From: Rhodospirillales bacterium
GTDB taxonomy: Bacteria; Pseudomonadota; Alphaproteobacteria; Rhodospirillales; JASLQF01
Reading direction: 5' to 3'
Length of the DNA stretch: 64,000 bases
Assembly: GCA_030744625.1 (NCBI GenBank)
Contig: JASLQF010000027.1
Location: 62,001-126,000, forward strand
Below, in pieces: positions 63,808 through 64,000 of the stretch. A model generated the notes under the pieces. That model searched no databases, was not told where the DNA came from, and was given only the letters and a program-made list of their open reading frames with translations. Positions within the stretch are counted from its first letter, which is position 1, and each line of letters opens with the position of its first letter. The position numbers and the translations under genes were made by a program.

Positions 63808-63978
63808 CTAGGCAGATTCGCGGCGTTCCTCTTCGGTCGCCGGCCTGATGTGTCTGTAGGCGCTGAACCCGAACCAGTCGTTCATGCTTCGGATCAAGTG
63901 GCGAGCGCCGACGGCGGTAACCCGATCCTCATTTTTGGCCGCGGACAGGTCGCGGTCACCTTCCCAGATTTCCGTCAT
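63808..63978 (-). CDS. Small protein of unknown function
   Basis: A 56-residue ORF (MTEIWEGDRDLSAA start) convergent with maeB. It is polar, with a central RHLIRSMNDWFGFSAY that could be a helix and a charged tail. The frame also has a GTG at 63999, at the very edge of the window, so a longer form or an upstream part cannot be excluded. I do not recognise it; coding status rests on position, composition and the lack of another explanation. Confidence 0.45.
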   Translation of the reverse strand: MTEIWEGDRDLSAAKNEDRVTAVGARHLIRSMNDWFGFSAYRHIRPATEEERRESA

Positions 63979-64000
63979 GATACGAAGAGTAGTCGTCACA

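Overview
This 64 kb window comes from a chromosome of high GC content and consists almost entirely of housekeeping genes. The gene set and order point to an alphaproteobacterium, probably near the Rhodospirillales. The evidence is rpsT-dnaA-dnaN-recF-gyrB in one run, an Irr-type Fur paralogue beside fabA/fabB/fabI, a MucR/Ros regulator, the run miaB-phoH-ybeY-corC-lnt-(XRE regulator)-metK-trmB-rimP-nusA-infB-rbfA-truB-rpsO-pnp, and a ubiE/ubiB pair. LPS heptose synthesis (hldE) shows a Gram-negative envelope. I saw no rRNA, tRNA, insertion sequence, prophage or CRISPR array.

Layout. 1-4.6 kb: hldE (5' end outside the window), a Bcr/CflA drug exporter and a class A penicillin-binding protein. 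4.7-12.3 kb: gyrB, recF, dnaN, dnaA and rpsT on the minus strand, with a 615 bp partly AT-rich gap upstream of dnaA. 12.3-16.8 kb: enoyl-CoA hydratase, a small secreted protein and mutM (minus), diverging from ubiE-ubiB (plus). 16.9-20.1 kb: a plus-strand operon coaBC-dut-moeB/thiF-dsrE, whose CoaBC is fused to an N-terminal helix-turn-helix and lacks the usual decarboxylase cysteine. 20.1-28.7 kb: a hydroxyacid dehydrogenase, an SH3 protein, then DUF3501, a GlpC-like Fe-S protein, rubrerythrin, irr, fabI, fabB, fabA and ugpQ, all minus except the SH3 gene. A near-consensus Irr box sits just upstream of a strong rubrerythrin promoter. 28.8-47.3 kb: the long minus-strand translation, RNA-processing and envelope run ending with fur and mucR. 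47.4-54.1 kb: a TusA-like protein, tsaB, a D-Ala-D-Ala dipeptidase, a polysaccharide deacetylase, a glucosaminidase, trpS and murJ. 54.1-64 kb: glnD, an alcohol dehydrogenase, mutS, a stress-protein-like gene, a malic enzyme/PTA fusion and an unrecognised small gene.

Working together: three modules stand out. The first is an iron/heme-responsive block in which irr is flanked by unsaturated fatty acid synthesis and by a rubrerythrin/Fe-S/DUF3501 peroxide- or redox-related module. The second is the ribosome and RNA block, where the rimP-nusA-infB operon appears to begin with a promoter plus leader terminator that could be an attenuator. The third is the CoA/dUTP/sulfur-carrier operon headed by the DNA-binding CoaBC fusion. 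Most genes are ordinary. The items worth a second look are the HTH-CoaBC with its missing cysteine, the Irr box and palindrome around the rubrerythrin promoter, the rimP leader, and a 16-bp direct repeat between the phrR-like regulator and metK.
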